From contig PBUB01000013.1 of NCBI GenBank assembly GCA_002729885.1, forward strand, positions 1 through 64,000: a DNA stretch of 64,000 nt, read 5' to 3'. Both the position numbers and the translations under genes were made by a program. How positions within the stretch are numbered: position 1 is the first letter of the stretch; every line of letters begins with the position of its first letter. Of the stretch, positions 43,261 through 53,117 are shown in pieces. This DNA is from Spirochaetaceae bacterium (GTDB lineage Bacteria > Spirochaetota > Leptospiria > Leptospirales > Leptonemataceae). The notes beneath the pieces were generated by a model. That model was not told the DNA's origin, searched no databases, and saw only the letters and a program-made list of their open reading frames with translations.

Positions 43261-46200
43261 CAAGTTCCTCCGGGCTCAGATAGAGTATCCCCTCGGGCGA
43301 TCCTGGTTGCATTCCACGGACAAATAGATAGTAAGCCCCCCCGAGATGCAGCGCAGGTTCAAAGCCAGGGATCACAGATTCCAGCCACTTTCGCATAGCC
43401 TGAAAATAGATTCTAGCCTGAACATCATACCGGTGATGTTTCATTTCCTTTTGTAACTGCTCTGAATCATAGGAAGGCAGCCGATTCGTCTTCCAGTCCA
43501 GTAGATAGTAGCGATCATCTTTGCGAAAGATAAGATCCACGAAACCTCTCAAATAGATTTCGCTGTATTGGCCGGGATCAATTCCAGAAATCCGTTGAAT
43601 CTCTGCCGTATCCGATGACAGAAAGAACTCCATCTCTGCCAGCCGATCCGTCGCGGACAGCTCTGCTAGAGGCATATCGCAGCCAGGAAGAGCGGCACTC
43701 AAAGTATTTTGAATCATTGTTTCCAGAGCCTGGATAAAGCCAGTATTCTCTGCCCTTTCCGGAAAGTATTGCCGGGCCCTTCGGATTACGATGGCTCGAA
43801 GCTCCTCATCTACCGAAGCAAAGTCTATGTCTTCCAGTATGCTATGTACCATCAGGCCAAAATCGATGCCCGCCGGAAGCTCTTCCGAAGATGAAGCGGA
43901 CACTTCAGCACTGTCTGCATTGGTGGCCGGTATCCTTGCAGGAGAGAGCATTTCCTGCAGCTTTTCCTGCAGTGACCGACTTTCCAGACTCGAACCAATG
44001 CGACTGATGAGACTGCTAAATGAATGAATACCTTTCCTTTCGAAATCCAGCCGCAGCGATGGGGAATCAATCTGAAAGTCCTGCTGTGCCTCTGAAATAC
44101 TGGGGGCAGTTTCCTCTGCATCGATGCCTGCAGAAGGGGCATTTCTAAATCGAATAAGCTCCTTCGCCGATTCCGTCTCCTGGATCTGCGAGAAGATCGG
44201 TTCCAGCACTTCCTTTTGTAGAGGATGAATGCTTTTTGCATCCGAAACGAAATATACATAGAGTTTGAGAGCAGCTCGGGTAAAAGCTACATAGGCCAGA
44301 CGCCTATCCTCGTTCAGGCTTTCCAGTTTATGCAGCTCTACTCTCTGCTCATCATGACTCAGACTGAGCTTCATTCCTTCCGTTCCCTGGTACCTGAGTA
44401 TTTCCGGTGCCCCGGACTTTCCGGTAAATTGCAGCGCGCTGAATACCACCGGAAATTGCAGACCCTTGCTTGCATGAATAGTCATGATCGAAACTCCAGG
44501 GTTTTCCCTCTTTCGCCTCATTAAATCCTGCTGCACTTCGGCGCCATAGGCGGCCCGCTGAACATACTGAATCAATTCTTCCAGACTGCAGCCATAGCCA
44601 AGAGCATACTCCGAGAATTCCTCCAGCAATTGTAGAGTTACCGAGATGCGAGCTTCGTAGAGATGATTGGATTCTCGCTTCTGTAGAACGAAAGTGGATT
44701 CCATTAATTCGCGAAAGAAATTGGCCCAGCGACCGCCCAGAGCCAGCTCTCGCAGTTGATCCAGAATGCGAACCACCGGATGGTCCGAGCCTGGTTCAGC
44801 CAGGGAGGCCACGGAAACCACCGGAGCCGGGAAATAAGAAGTGAGACGTAGCTGTCTGTAATGACGGTTTAGATCTCTAAGACTGTGAAGTAGAACCAGG
44901 AATTCATAGGCAGGAACACTGGTGTAAAGCCCGGCTTCCTTGTAGATACTGCAGGGAATGGATCGCTCTCGCAGGACTCTTTCAATAAGTCTGGCATCCC
45001 GGTTTCTGGATACAAGAATAGCCAGATCTTCGTAAACCAGGGTTCTGGATTTGTCCCTTTCCAGGAGATTCAGTTTGCCTGCAATGTTTCTAATATCGCC
45101 AGCAATAATCCGACCGGTTTCAAACATCCGATAGGTCTGATTCCCGGCATCTTTCAAATCATGAACTTCTACGGGAGGGGCACCTGGCTCGCCTTCCCAT
45201 TTCCATTTTCTTTTATCTTCCGGTGCAGCCTTCACAGAGTGATAGAGATCCCCGAACCAGTTCTTATGAGAAAAGAAAGCATCGAATGCAGATAGTAATC
45301 CGGGAGAAGATCGGTAACTCAGAGCCAATCTTCCTTCCAGGCCGTTTTGAACAATGGCCTGCTGGGCCATTCCGTATGCAGAGATGTCTGCGCCTCTAAA
45401 TCCATAGATGGATTGCTTGGGATCCCCCACAACAGTGATGGAAGCTCCCGGGTCTGGAACAAGATAGATGTGTTTGAAGATACTCCATTGAACAGGATCT
45501 GTATCCTGGAATTCATCAATGACTGCGAATGGAAATCTGCCCCGGAGTAATTCTGGTAACTCCGGCTGTCGCCGAACCTCTCGATCCACAAAGCGAAGCA
45601 GATCTTGAAATTCGAGGCTACGGTTATTTCGCTTCCATTGCGCAGTAATGTGGTCCACCTGAAGACTGCACAGTTCCATGAATCGCTCATAGAACGGCCG
45701 GGAAAGGCGGACCATGGCCTCCCAGAGCTCAATCAATTCCAGCAAGAAGAAACCTGCTGCAGAATCCACCTTCTCCCAGGATGGATCTATAGAAGGACCC
45801 ATGTTCTGGACCGACTGCTCCCCTGCACTCTGGAAAAGGGGCCAGAGATTTGCCGACTCTGTCGGAACATTATCCAATAGATATTCCAGAAGTTGACGAA
45901 TGGATTCCAGCCATGGAAGAGAAACACTTCTAATCCGAGTATTGAACTGTTTTCTGGCCGCAAAGATATCCTGGTATAGAACTCCCTCCTTTCCTGGAGG
46001 CCCCTGCAACCAGTGAGCGTCCATTTTCTCTTTTAGTCTTGAGGCTGCAAAGAGCAGACTCTGATCCAGATCCATTATTCTCTGATTTAGATCCTGGATT
46101 CGTGCACGAATAGCCGGTTCAGTGGTTTCCGAAGCTTCGGTGGATGTAGCTCCAGGATTTGTGCTGTTTTGCTCGTAGTACTGAAAGAGATCCTGCGCTT

Positions 46201-47008
46201 CTGGCTCTCGATCCAATTCTGGCTCTGGCTTCGTTTCTGATTCTGGCACTGCGTCGGATTCTGTTTCTGGCCCTTTTTCTAATTCTTGTTTTGGCTCTGT
46301 TTTTGATTCCGATAGTATCTCTACCCCGGATGACAGGTTAGAGACATTGCCGTCCGAAAAATCCAGGGGCAGTCCCTCTTCGCGAATATGCTCCAGAAGA
46401 TTGAGCAATTGCTGATCAAAGGCAAAGCTCTCTGAGCTATAGCCTCTCCTGTAATCGAAGAATCCGGATATGCTCAGAGCAAGAGGGAGTCGGTGTTCGA
46501 ACCAGCTCAGAAGGTATTTTCGGACTGTCTCTGCAAGAGCCTCCTGACGAAGTAAATCGTTCTGTTCGATCTTAAAGTCCGCATCCCCGGCCAGACCGGT
46601 GGTGCGAATTATATGATTACAGAAGCCATGAATGGTAAAAATACAGGCAGAATCAAAGCGCTTCAAAGCTCGATTCGCCCTTTTTCGCATTTCCAATTCA
46701 TCGGCTCCGGCCGGCAATCGAACAGTTAGACTCTCAATTCCTTCCTTCACAAACCTGGCCAGTCTCTGTCGAATCCGAATTTTTAGCTCTCCGGTGGCCT
46801 TTTCTGTAAAGGTTAGAACCAGAACCTCATGAATCTCAGGTACCTTATGTTTTTCGCTGCCCTGAAGATGCGCGCCATGCAATATCCAGAAAAGCACCTG
46901 CTCCTCTATAAAGTGAGTCTTGCCAGTGCCCGCGGATGCCTCGATAATGCGATGGTGACCGCTTCCCAGAAAAGCCGGATCATAGGGATCACAGAAGCGA
47001 TCAGTCAT
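43253..47008 (-). CDS. recB: Exodeoxyribonuclease V subunit beta
   Basis: This 1251-aa protein joins a UvrD-type 3'-5' helicase to a C-terminal nuclease. Walker A is IIEASAGTGKTHFIEEQVLF (about 19-38); motif II lies in FAVIDEFQDTDPVQW; late motifs lie in VSIMTIHASKGLQFPVVFSA. The nuclease has the GFVDLIFRKDDRYYLLDWKT catalytic Asp/Lys block near the end. A Glu/Pro/Ser-rich stretch (about residues 230-272) lies in the first third and is probably a disordered linker. Its start overlaps the recC stop (ATGA). Confidence 0.95.
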   Translation of the reverse strand: MTDRFCDPYDPAFLGSGHHRIIEASAGTGKTHFIEEQVLFWILHGAHLQGSEKHKVPEIHEVLVLTFTEKATGELKIRIRQRLARFVKEGIESLTVRLPAGADELEMRKRANRALKRFDSACIFTIHGFCNHIIRTTGLAGDADFKIEQNDLLRQEALAETVRKYLLSWFEHRLPLALSISGFFDYRRGYSSESFAFDQQLLNLLEHIREEGLPLDFSDGNVSNLSSGVEILSESKTEPKQELEKGPETESDAVPESETKPEPELDREPEAQDLFQYYEQNSTNPGATSTEASETTEPAIRARIQDLNQRIMDLDQSLLFAASRLKEKMDAHWLQGPPGKEGVLYQDIFAARKQFNTRIRSVSLPWLESIRQLLEYLLDNVPTESANLWPLFQSAGEQSVQNMGPSIDPSWEKVDSAAGFFLLELIELWEAMVRLSRPFYERFMELCSLQVDHITAQWKRNNRSLEFQDLLRFVDREVRRQPELPELLRGRFPFAVIDEFQDTDPVQWSIFKHIYLVPDPGASITVVGDPKQSIYGFRGADISAYGMAQQAIVQNGLEGRLALSYRSSPGLLSAFDAFFSHKNWFGDLYHSVKAAPEDKRKWKWEGEPGAPPVEVHDLKDAGNQTYRMFETGRIIAGDIRNIAGKLNLLERDKSRTLVYEDLAILVSRNRDARLIERVLRERSIPCSIYKEAGLYTSVPAYEFLVLLHSLRDLNRHYRQLRLTSYFPAPVVSVASLAEPGSDHPVVRILDQLRELALGGRWANFFRELMESTFVLQKRESNHLYEARISVTLQLLEEFSEYALGYGCSLEELIQYVQRAAYGAEVQQDLMRRKRENPGVSIMTIHASKGLQFPVVFSALQFTGKSGAPEILRYQGTEGMKLSLSHDEQRVELHKLESLNEDRRLAYVAFTRAALKLYVYFVSDAKSIHPLQKEVLEPIFSQIQETESAKELIRFRNAPSAGIDAEETAPSISEAQQDFQIDSPSLRLDFERKGIHSFSSLISRIGSSLESRSLQEKLQEMLSPARIPATNADSAEVSASSSEELPAGIDFGLMVHSILEDIDFASVDEELRAIVIRRARQYFPERAENTGFIQALETMIQNTLSAALPGCDMPLAELSATDRLAEMEFFLSSDTAEIQRISGIDPGQYSEIYLRGFVDLIFRKDDRYYLLDWKTNRLPSYDSEQLQKEMKHHRYDVQARIYFQAMRKWLESVIPGFEPALHLGGAYYLFVRGMQPGSPEGILYLSPEELDV

Positions 47009-50000
47009 TGCCAGACCTCTTCGATTCTACTTCGCATCTGAATTCTGCGCTCTAGAGCTGACTCATCCGATGGATGGTTTCTGGACTGAAGGATCAACTC
47101 CATAAGTTGGCTGGCATCCAGTTTTTCCATGACCATTCCAAGTACGGGATGCGAAGAGTCCTGTAACTCCTGCCAGGAATCCAGAAGCAACTCTTCCAGG
47201 TGAAGATCGGTCATTTCTTCTTCCTGCTGAAAAGCTTCGTAAAACATTAGCGGGCCATAGAACTGCAACTCATCGCAAATATATTCCGCCATTTGTTGTA
47301 GCTCAGCGAGCGGGACTCTTAAATGGAAGCTCTCCACCTTTCCTTCGCCGGCCAGGGAAATGAAATGCACTTGATGATTCAACTCCAGCCCCCGATGCAA
47401 GGCGAAGAAAAGAAGATTCAAGAATGCAACAGTCAATCCACTGGCATCCACCCTTCCGGTTCCAGAGAACAGAAAGGTCTTGCTGGCTTCGGAATAAAAA
47501 GGAATAGTAAAATGGAATTCCATGCCCCTCAGGGACAGAGGCGTAGTCATCTGCATGAAAGGCAGCGGTTGGATTGGAGGTCGTAGAGATGAAATATAGA
47601 GTCCCTTATCCTGAAGGGCTACAAGATCTGGATTCTCCAGGGCCAGAAATGGCTGACTGCGGACTATTGACTCTCGGTCCAGTTCTGCGAAAAAGTCAGC
47701 AGGTGCAGCCCCACGGGCCATCTCATTGCTGTAGCATTCTTCCAGGAGCTCGCGATATCTGGATCTCTGTCCCAGATAATGCGGCGCCAACCCCAGAAGC
47801 AGGTACTTCAGGTTTTTCCTTTCCCGGGAGATCAGTCGATAGGGTTCATCCGACACATCTGCAGAATCTTCCTTCCTCAGCGGATAGGCATTTAGCTTGA
47901 ATTCAAGAAAGGCACGCAGTGGCTCTGTAAATATTCGAGCCAGCTGATGGGCCCTATAGCTTTTTCTATAAAGACTCACTTCCTGTAGTGGCTCATCCAG
48001 TGGGTTGCCGCTTCGTATCTCACTGTGCCATCGTTCCTTTAAGACACTAACATGCAGAGGATCCAGCACAGGACGATTCTTGTAAGCATCCGAAATCCAG
48101 AGAGCAGGTAGCGACTCTCTGGCACCTTCGGCCAGGAAATCTTCCAGCTCGAGAATGACCGAGGAAGGCTGAAATTCGTCGTCTCTGGCAAGATCCTTTC
48201 CAACATAACTCAGAATCAGTCCATCTTCGAAACTGGTAAGTCCTTCCAGAAACAGAAACCGGTTCCCATCCGGAAGAGATGAATCACCGGGTAGCCTGAA
48301 ATTTCTTCTTAAGTCCTCAGGATGAATTACAGGAAATCCTGGAAAGTCTCCTTCCTTCAAACCGGCAACGTAGAGATATCGAAATGGTATAGGCCGCATG
48401 GGCTGCAATGCAGATACAGTGATTCCCTGCACCAGGTAATCTCCAATACCACCCGCCACCTCTTTGAGCGATTCCAGTACCCATTCCCTGGCCATCAGAG
48501 GATCGGGCTGAATGTCCAGGCGATGACAGTCCTCGGAGGCTGATGCCAGCGCTTCCATTAATGCCAGATAAATGCGTCCTTCCTGTCTATCTTCCACACT
48601 TATAAAGGTCTGAATGAGTTCTCGGATCACAGAAAATGGATCGGTGGAGCACTGGATGTCTTTGCGAAACTGTTCCAGTCTTTTCAGGAATTCCCATAAT
48701 CTTGCAAAGAGCTCAGAATCATAAATCCCCGGACCGGCCGGCAGATATCCCTGGAATTCGCCTGGCCCCACCATCACTTCTGAAAGACGCAATCGACGGA
48801 GTCCGTGTTTCCAGGAGTGTACGGGAAATATGCTGTCTTCGCTTCCGCGAAAGATATTCAGTTCATCCACCTTGTCCAGGAGAGCCTCATAATCATCGGA
48901 CCGAATCTCCCATTTCTGGCGAATCAATGGATTGGACAATAGATGGAATACATTTCTTCGATCCAGGGGCTGATCAAATTTCAGAATGGTTCTCAGTGCA
49001 TCCCCCAGGCGGCTGGTTTCTCTGGCGGAGAAATCCGTTAGATTGAAGGGTAGCTGCTTTCGACCTCCGAATACATACTCAAAGTGGGCCCTGTAACGAT
49101 GCATGGTGGGAACAAGAATACCTATATCCTCTGGCTTAAGAGAATCATCGGCGGCCAGCTTGAGCAAGATATCATCGTGAATGAATTCTATCTCCTTTCG
49201 CATCCCAGGCGCTTCAACAATACGAACGTCCGATTTTTTACTCAGTAGCTGAAGCACTCCCGGGGTTTTGTTCCCGGGAAACCTGTGCCATTCCAGGTCA
49301 CTGTTGTTTTCCTGAAGGAATGTCTGGCCCAGGCGAAATAGGTACAGTAGCTCAAGACCATCCCTCTGAAAATTGTATTCCTGCTCGCTCAGTTGCGAAT
49401 GCTCCACGATGAGAGCATCCTCATCTAATCTTGTCTTGAATTCCGGGGCTGGAACGGATTGCCAGGAAGAGCCCTGGGGTATTTGAAGGGCACCGGCAAA
49501 TACATCGAACAGGAAGATTCGCACCGGGAAATGCAATGACAGTCGAAGTAGAATAGATAGATGCAACCGCGACATCCTGGACATTCCAAAAACATAGAGT
49601 GGATCTGAATCAAAGTCTTCGCTCTCCAGGGCCAGACCTGCCAGTTCGGTAAAGGAAAGATAGCCGGCTTCATGCAATCGCCCAAGGCTGTCCTGATACA
49701 ATCGCTTTTGTTCCCGATAATGAGAGTCTTCTGCATCCAGAGAGAGGTGGCTTTCCAGCTGGAAAATATCCGGCTCCAGTGCGGTGGGACTGGTCTTCAG
49801 CTCCTGCTGCCAGGCGCGGATCATGGGATTTCTATGATATTCGTAGTCTCTAAATAGATAAGTTAGATGGGAAGCCCGGCGATAGATTTCCAGGGAATCC
49901 CCGGGAGCCCGAGTATCTTGCTGCAAAGCCTGGATGAGAGCCCATAGCTGAAGACTGGCCGGCGCCTGCTTACGGGCAGAATGGGCCAGAATCGATGATA

Positions 50001-50196
50001 TTCCCTGCTCCAGGTACTGAAAGTTAAGGTTGGCCGCTACACCCTGACGCCTGGCCAATTGCATCTGCATCCAGCGACGAAGGTTTCGGTTGGGCACCAG
50101 AATCCTGGGTGCGCGCAACGGATCTGAATGCTTTTGAAGCTGGGATTGCAGTTTCTGCAACAGATGTTCAAGACTATCCGCAATGTAGAGCTTCAT
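47005..50196 (-). CDS. recC: Exodeoxyribonuclease V subunit gamma
   Basis: This 1063-aa protein is the Chi-scanning subunit of RecBCD, a helicase-fold protein without ATPase activity. The N-terminus MKLYIADSLEHLLQKL, RILVPNRNLRRWMQMQLARR, the DIGILVPTMHRYRAHFEYVF block and the YVAGLKEGDFPG region match RecC. I use ATG 50196, placed 5-6 nt after AGGTG, rather than GTG 50202. It lies 32 nt after the SDR gene, and the order recC-recB-recD is usual outside the enterics. Chi sequence preference cannot be read. Confidence 0.93.
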   Translation of the reverse strand: MKLYIADSLEHLLQKLQSQLQKHSDPLRAPRILVPNRNLRRWMQMQLARRQGVAANLNFQYLEQGISSILAHSARKQAPASLQLWALIQALQQDTRAPGDSLEIYRRASHLTYLFRDYEYHRNPMIRAWQQELKTSPTALEPDIFQLESHLSLDAEDSHYREQKRLYQDSLGRLHEAGYLSFTELAGLALESEDFDSDPLYVFGMSRMSRLHLSILLRLSLHFPVRIFLFDVFAGALQIPQGSSWQSVPAPEFKTRLDEDALIVEHSQLSEQEYNFQRDGLELLYLFRLGQTFLQENNSDLEWHRFPGNKTPGVLQLLSKKSDVRIVEAPGMRKEIEFIHDDILLKLAADDSLKPEDIGILVPTMHRYRAHFEYVFGGRKQLPFNLTDFSARETSRLGDALRTILKFDQPLDRRNVFHLLSNPLIRQKWEIRSDDYEALLDKVDELNIFRGSEDSIFPVHSWKHGLRRLRLSEVMVGPGEFQGYLPAGPGIYDSELFARLWEFLKRLEQFRKDIQCSTDPFSVIRELIQTFISVEDRQEGRIYLALMEALASASEDCHRLDIQPDPLMAREWVLESLKEVAGGIGDYLVQGITVSALQPMRPIPFRYLYVAGLKEGDFPGFPVIHPEDLRRNFRLPGDSSLPDGNRFLFLEGLTSFEDGLILSYVGKDLARDDEFQPSSVILELEDFLAEGARESLPALWISDAYKNRPVLDPLHVSVLKERWHSEIRSGNPLDEPLQEVSLYRKSYRAHQLARIFTEPLRAFLEFKLNAYPLRKEDSADVSDEPYRLISRERKNLKYLLLGLAPHYLGQRSRYRELLEECYSNEMARGAAPADFFAELDRESIVRSQPFLALENPDLVALQDKGLYISSLRPPIQPLPFMQMTTPLSLRGMEFHFTIPFYSEASKTFLFSGTGRVDASGLTVAFLNLLFFALHRGLELNHQVHFISLAGEGKVESFHLRVPLAELQQMAEYICDELQFYGPLMFYEAFQQEEEMTDLHLEELLLDSWQELQDSSHPVLGMVMEKLDASQLMELILQSRNHPSDESALERRIQMRSRIEEVWQ

Positions 50197-50234
50197 ACTC
50201 ACCTGTACAGAATACCAGCTCTATGTGACAGAAA

Positions 50235-51032
50235 TCAGGTAGCGATGGGATGCTTGCCCCGGGCCACCTGACGACGACTGAGAAAATGGATTACATCCGG
50301 CATCCAGCGCGATCCAAAGTAAGAAAGCCTGGCCATCAAACCGGGCAAATATCTTCTTTTGCGCTTTTCCATGGCTCGCACCATACCAGCCACAACTTTG
50401 TCAGGATCATCCACAAGCCAGGAAGGAATGCTGGAGGACCGATCTTCGCCGTAACCCGGGGAATCCAGAATCGCCGTTTTTGTAAAGAAAGGATGGATGT
50501 TCAGCACTCGAATATTTCGACCGGCCAGTTCCTGATCCAGAACATCGCCCAGGGAGCGTATGCCCCATTTGCTCACGACGTAGGATGCCAGGCCTGCCGG
50601 GGCCAGAACGCCGGCCACGGAGGAAATATGAACTATCATTCCGTTGCTATTGATGCGATCATGCAAACCGTGGGTAATGCGAATGGGAGCCAGAAGATTG
50701 ATGGCCAGTACCCGCTCTGTCTCCTCCAGAGGAACATTTTGGAAGGATCCCTTACGTGCAATCCCTGCATTATGGATTACCATGTCCAGATCACCCAGTT
50801 TCTTGATAGCGGTCCGAACCAGCTTCTTGCAACCTGCTTCCGTGGAAAGATCACAGTTCTCGGAGTAGACCTCACCGTTGGATACACTCTTGATCTCCTC
50901 CAGAAATCCAGGACTAACCTTTAAATCTGCCAGCAGCAATGTGGCGCCGCGAACTGATAGCTGCCTTGCAAGTCTGGAGCCAAATCCGCCGGTAGCTCCT
51001 GTCAGTAGAATCTTCTTTCCCGTCCAGTCCAT
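50235..51032 (-). CDS. Short-chain dehydrogenase/reductase
   Basis: This protein of 265-273 aa has an NAD(P) motif, LTGATGGFGSRLARQL, near residue 10, VIHNAGIARKG, and the active-site pair ISSVAG with YVVSKWG (YxxxK). The C-terminal region is basic. The start is ATG 51032 or GTG 51056; neither has a strong ribosome binding site. It precedes recC by 32 nt and follows a membrane protein gene by 6 nt or slightly more, so it sits in the recCBD operon without an obvious link to DNA repair. Confidence 0.85.
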   Translation of the reverse strand: MDWTGKKILLTGATGGFGSRLARQLSVRGATLLLADLKVSPGFLEEIKSVSNGEVYSENCDLSTEAGCKKLVRTAIKKLGDLDMVIHNAGIARKGSFQNVPLEETERVLAINLLAPIRITHGLHDRINSNGMIVHISSVAGVLAPAGLASYVVSKWGIRSLGDVLDQELAGRNIRVLNIHPFFTKTAILDSPGYGEDRSSSIPSWLVDDPDKVVAGMVRAMEKRKRRYLPGLMARLSYFGSRWMPDVIHFLSRRQVARGKHPIAT

Positions 51033-51062
51033 TCGTTGAAACCATCCTTCGGCCACAGAGAG

Positions 51063-51749
51063 TCAAGCTACCTTTTCCAGAAACAAATAGGACAGCGCCA
51101 GACTTCCGGTATAGAGAATACTTACTTTAATTGCATTATAGAGCTGAATCCAACCTCCTCTGTTCTGGCTCTCGTGAAAATACTGATACAAGAAGAAACC
51201 CAGGAGAAACTCAGGAATCAATACATACACAGCGATATGACCGATCATCATTACATCCCGGGCATACCACGACCCCAGGGTCCAGAGGGTTGCCTCGGAG
51301 AATCCAAAGATCAGAATCGCCACTGAAGCGGCCACCAGTGCTGCTTTGAATTCTGTGCCATGAGTGAGCCATTGCGTAGATGAGTAGCTGGACTGGTAGA
51401 ATCGGCTGGCCAGAAGAATGAAAAAGAAGGGTATGGCCCATAGACCGGCCATATATCCACTGACATTTCCAAATTTGAACAGTCCGTCCTCTGGAAAAAC
51501 CAGCACACCCAGCACCGCTGATAAGAACCAGTCTGGCAGCACCTGAAAGATACTCACGAGAGTAGAGAACAGCCAGATTCGCCACAGCTCCGGCCAGCGA
51601 TGTCGATTCCTGAACGAGTGGCCCCCAAAAAGACCGGCGAAAAGCAAGACCAGAATTAGAAATTGCCAGCCCACCGGAATGGGAACAAGCAAAGTGCCTG
51701 CAGATATAGCAGCGAATAAGACAGATAAGATCAAAACTGAACGGTACAT
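51063..51749 (-). CDS. Multi-spanning membrane protein, unknown function
   Basis: This protein of about 228 aa has six to seven hydrophobic segments with short loops (for example VLILSVLFAAISAGTLLV, FLILVLLFAGLFGG, LWAIPFFFILLA). I choose ATG 51749 because GGAG lies 6-7 nt upstream; the longer frame begins with TTG. No family is recognised. The conserved-looking WLTHGTEFKAALVAAS and WYARDVMMIGHIAVY segments hint at function in the membrane. It leads the operon with an SDR gene and recCBD. Confidence 0.6.
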   Translation of the reverse strand: MYRSVLILSVLFAAISAGTLLVPIPVGWQFLILVLLFAGLFGGHSFRNRHRWPELWRIWLFSTLVSIFQVLPDWFLSAVLGVLVFPEDGLFKFGNVSGYMAGLWAIPFFFILLASRFYQSSYSSTQWLTHGTEFKAALVAASVAILIFGFSEATLWTLGSWYARDVMMIGHIAVYVLIPEFLLGFFLYQYFHESQNRGGWIQLYNAIKVSILYTGSLALSYLFLEKVA

Positions 51750-51828
51750 GAACACTCCGGTATTTGTATTGCCAGATCGTAATTGGATATCAGCCTGGGC
51801 AGAGAACAAGTGAAATAAGAGTTACCGA

Positions 51829-52008
51829 ATGAAGTTTTTGAAATTGGAAAATACTTACCTGAATATTAAGCGAGCGCGCAGAATTCAGCTGGAAGAAAAT
51901 GGCGATATCCTGGTGGTCTTTCGCAAGAAAGAGGCCTATCGCTTCACTGGTAAGAAAGCAGAGTTACTTAAGAAGTACCTTTTGCAGAATCATATCGAAG
52001 CTTCCTGA
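51829..52008 (+). CDS. Small basic protein, 59 aa
   Basis: This open frame from ATG 51829 encodes 59 aa: MKFLKLENTYLNIKRARR, then a beta-like strand GDILVVFRKKEAYRF and a helix KKAELLKKYLLQN. The composition is strongly basic and looks like a folded small domain, not noise. It lies divergent from the membrane gene (79-bp gap) and is followed by a perfect 12-bp hairpin at 52036-52065. I do not recognise it. A weak purine-rich site lies upstream. Confidence 0.55.
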   Translation: MKFLKLENTYLNIKRARRIQLEENGDILVVFRKKEAYRFTGKKAELLKKYLLQNHIEAS

Positions 52009-52035
52009 TTCCAGGGCTCTATACTAAGCAGGTAG

Positions 52036-52065
52036 TAGCTGCTTCGGCATTAACCGAAGCAGCTA
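52036..52065. terminator. Hairpin between convergent genes
   Basis: TAGCTGCTTCGG (52036-52047) and CCGAAGCAGCTA (52054-52065) form a perfect 12-bp stem with a 6-nt loop. There is no T-tract on either strand. It probably ends or stabilises transcripts from both sides. Confidence 0.55.
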
Positions 52066-52071
52066 TGGAAA

Positions 52072-52662
52072 TTATCTGGTGGCCTGAAGTTGCATTTCTG
52101 CTTGAATCAAGCTCAAGCGTTCTTCTGCTTTTACAGCTTCTTCTCTCAGCTGCATACCGGATTCGATTACCCGATCGCCCTCGCGAACATAGATTGCGCG
52201 CAAATCACCTGCATCCATATAGCTTGCATCTACTGAAACCCATTTACCGTTGCGAATCACGAAAATCTCAGACGGTTTATCCCGAAGCGCATAATATGTA
52301 CTGGTTTTGCCTTCTTTTTCAATCTGGATCTCCAGTGTGTTCTCATCCAGGCTTTTCATGGTCACTCGAGAACCGTCCGGAGTTTCATGAGCAGTAAATA
52401 CAGGTCGACCGCTCCAGAACTCAATCAGATTGAATATTATAGTATCTAGCAGTCCAGCAATCGAGTAAATCTGGCACACCGCCAATATTATGAAGAGAAT
52501 ACTCTGTACGACCCCTGTGGCTTTGGGACCGCCTACAGTTAGGGAGCCATTTGCCTTATACAGGGTTCGAACAATCGGGAAGTGCCCGTAACATCCACTG
52601 AAAACCAGCGGGATGATACTGGCTACGGCCAGACTTGCAATCCATTTCTTAAATCTGCTCAT
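52072..52662 (-). CDS. DUF3332-family lipoprotein
   Basis: This protein of about 196 aa begins with a lipoprotein signal (KWIASLAVASIIPLVFSGC, Cys at about residue 24). It continues YGHFPIVRTLYKANGSL and has two hydrophobic stretches with IYSIAGLLDTIIFNLIEFW, the pattern of DUF3332. The C-terminal half is charged (RVTMKSLDENTLEIQIEKEG). Its role is unknown; it is probably in the outer or inner membrane. ATG 52662 is preferred because AGGAG lies 6-10 nt upstream. Confidence 0.85.
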   Translation of the reverse strand: MSRFKKWIASLAVASIIPLVFSGCYGHFPIVRTLYKANGSLTVGGPKATGVVQSILFIILAVCQIYSIAGLLDTIIFNLIEFWSGRPVFTAHETPDGSRVTMKSLDENTLEIQIEKEGKTSTYYALRDKPSEIFVIRNGKWVSVDASYMDAGDLRAIYVREGDRVIESGMQLREEAVKAEERLSLIQAEMQLQATR

Positions 52663-52784
52663 ACAAACTCCTTTCCTCTTTTTCAAAAATGCGAATACCT
52701 TTTACCGGCGCCGCTTATTTAGTCGTTATTATGACATAACGCTAACTGGGGTTCAAGTCTTTACGTGCTTCGCATCAGGAAAAA

Positions 52785-53117
52785 TTAGAGAAAAGCCTTC
52801 CAGCCCTCTGGATCGTATCCGCATGTAGCCCGGTCCCTGGTTCGCACCACCGGAGTTCTTAGAAGCAATGGATATTCCAGAAGCTTTTCAAGAGGATTGT
52901 ACTGAATATACTGTAGCTGTTGCTTTTTGTATTCCTTGCTCTCTGGATCGATCAATTCTTCAACCGGAACGCTTCTAATAACAGATTCCAGCTCTCCTCG
53001 ACTCATTGGCTTTTCTTCGATGTTGATAAAGTGATAGTCTATCCTTCGCTCTTTAAAAAACATCTCCGCCTTTTTGGACGATTTGCACTTTTTTGTTCCA
53101 AAGATCTGAACATTCAT
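52785..53117 (-). CDS. ArsC/Spx-family protein
   Basis: This 110-aa thioredoxin-fold protein starts with VQIFGTKKCKSSKKAEMFFK, with a single Cys at about residue 11 (CKSS). ERRIDYHFINIEEKPMSRGE and EYPLLLRTPVVR follow, the pattern of ArsC-related reductases and Spx-like proteins. It may reduce arsenate or act as a redox protein of unknown partner; the CxxS form favours ArsC-like over CxxC Spx. It is alone, with a 332-bp region upstream. Confidence 0.85.
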   Translation of the reverse strand: MNVQIFGTKKCKSSKKAEMFFKERRIDYHFINIEEKPMSRGELESVIRSVPVEELIDPESKEYKKQQLQYIQYNPLEKLLEYPLLLRTPVVRTRDRATCGYDPEGWKAFL

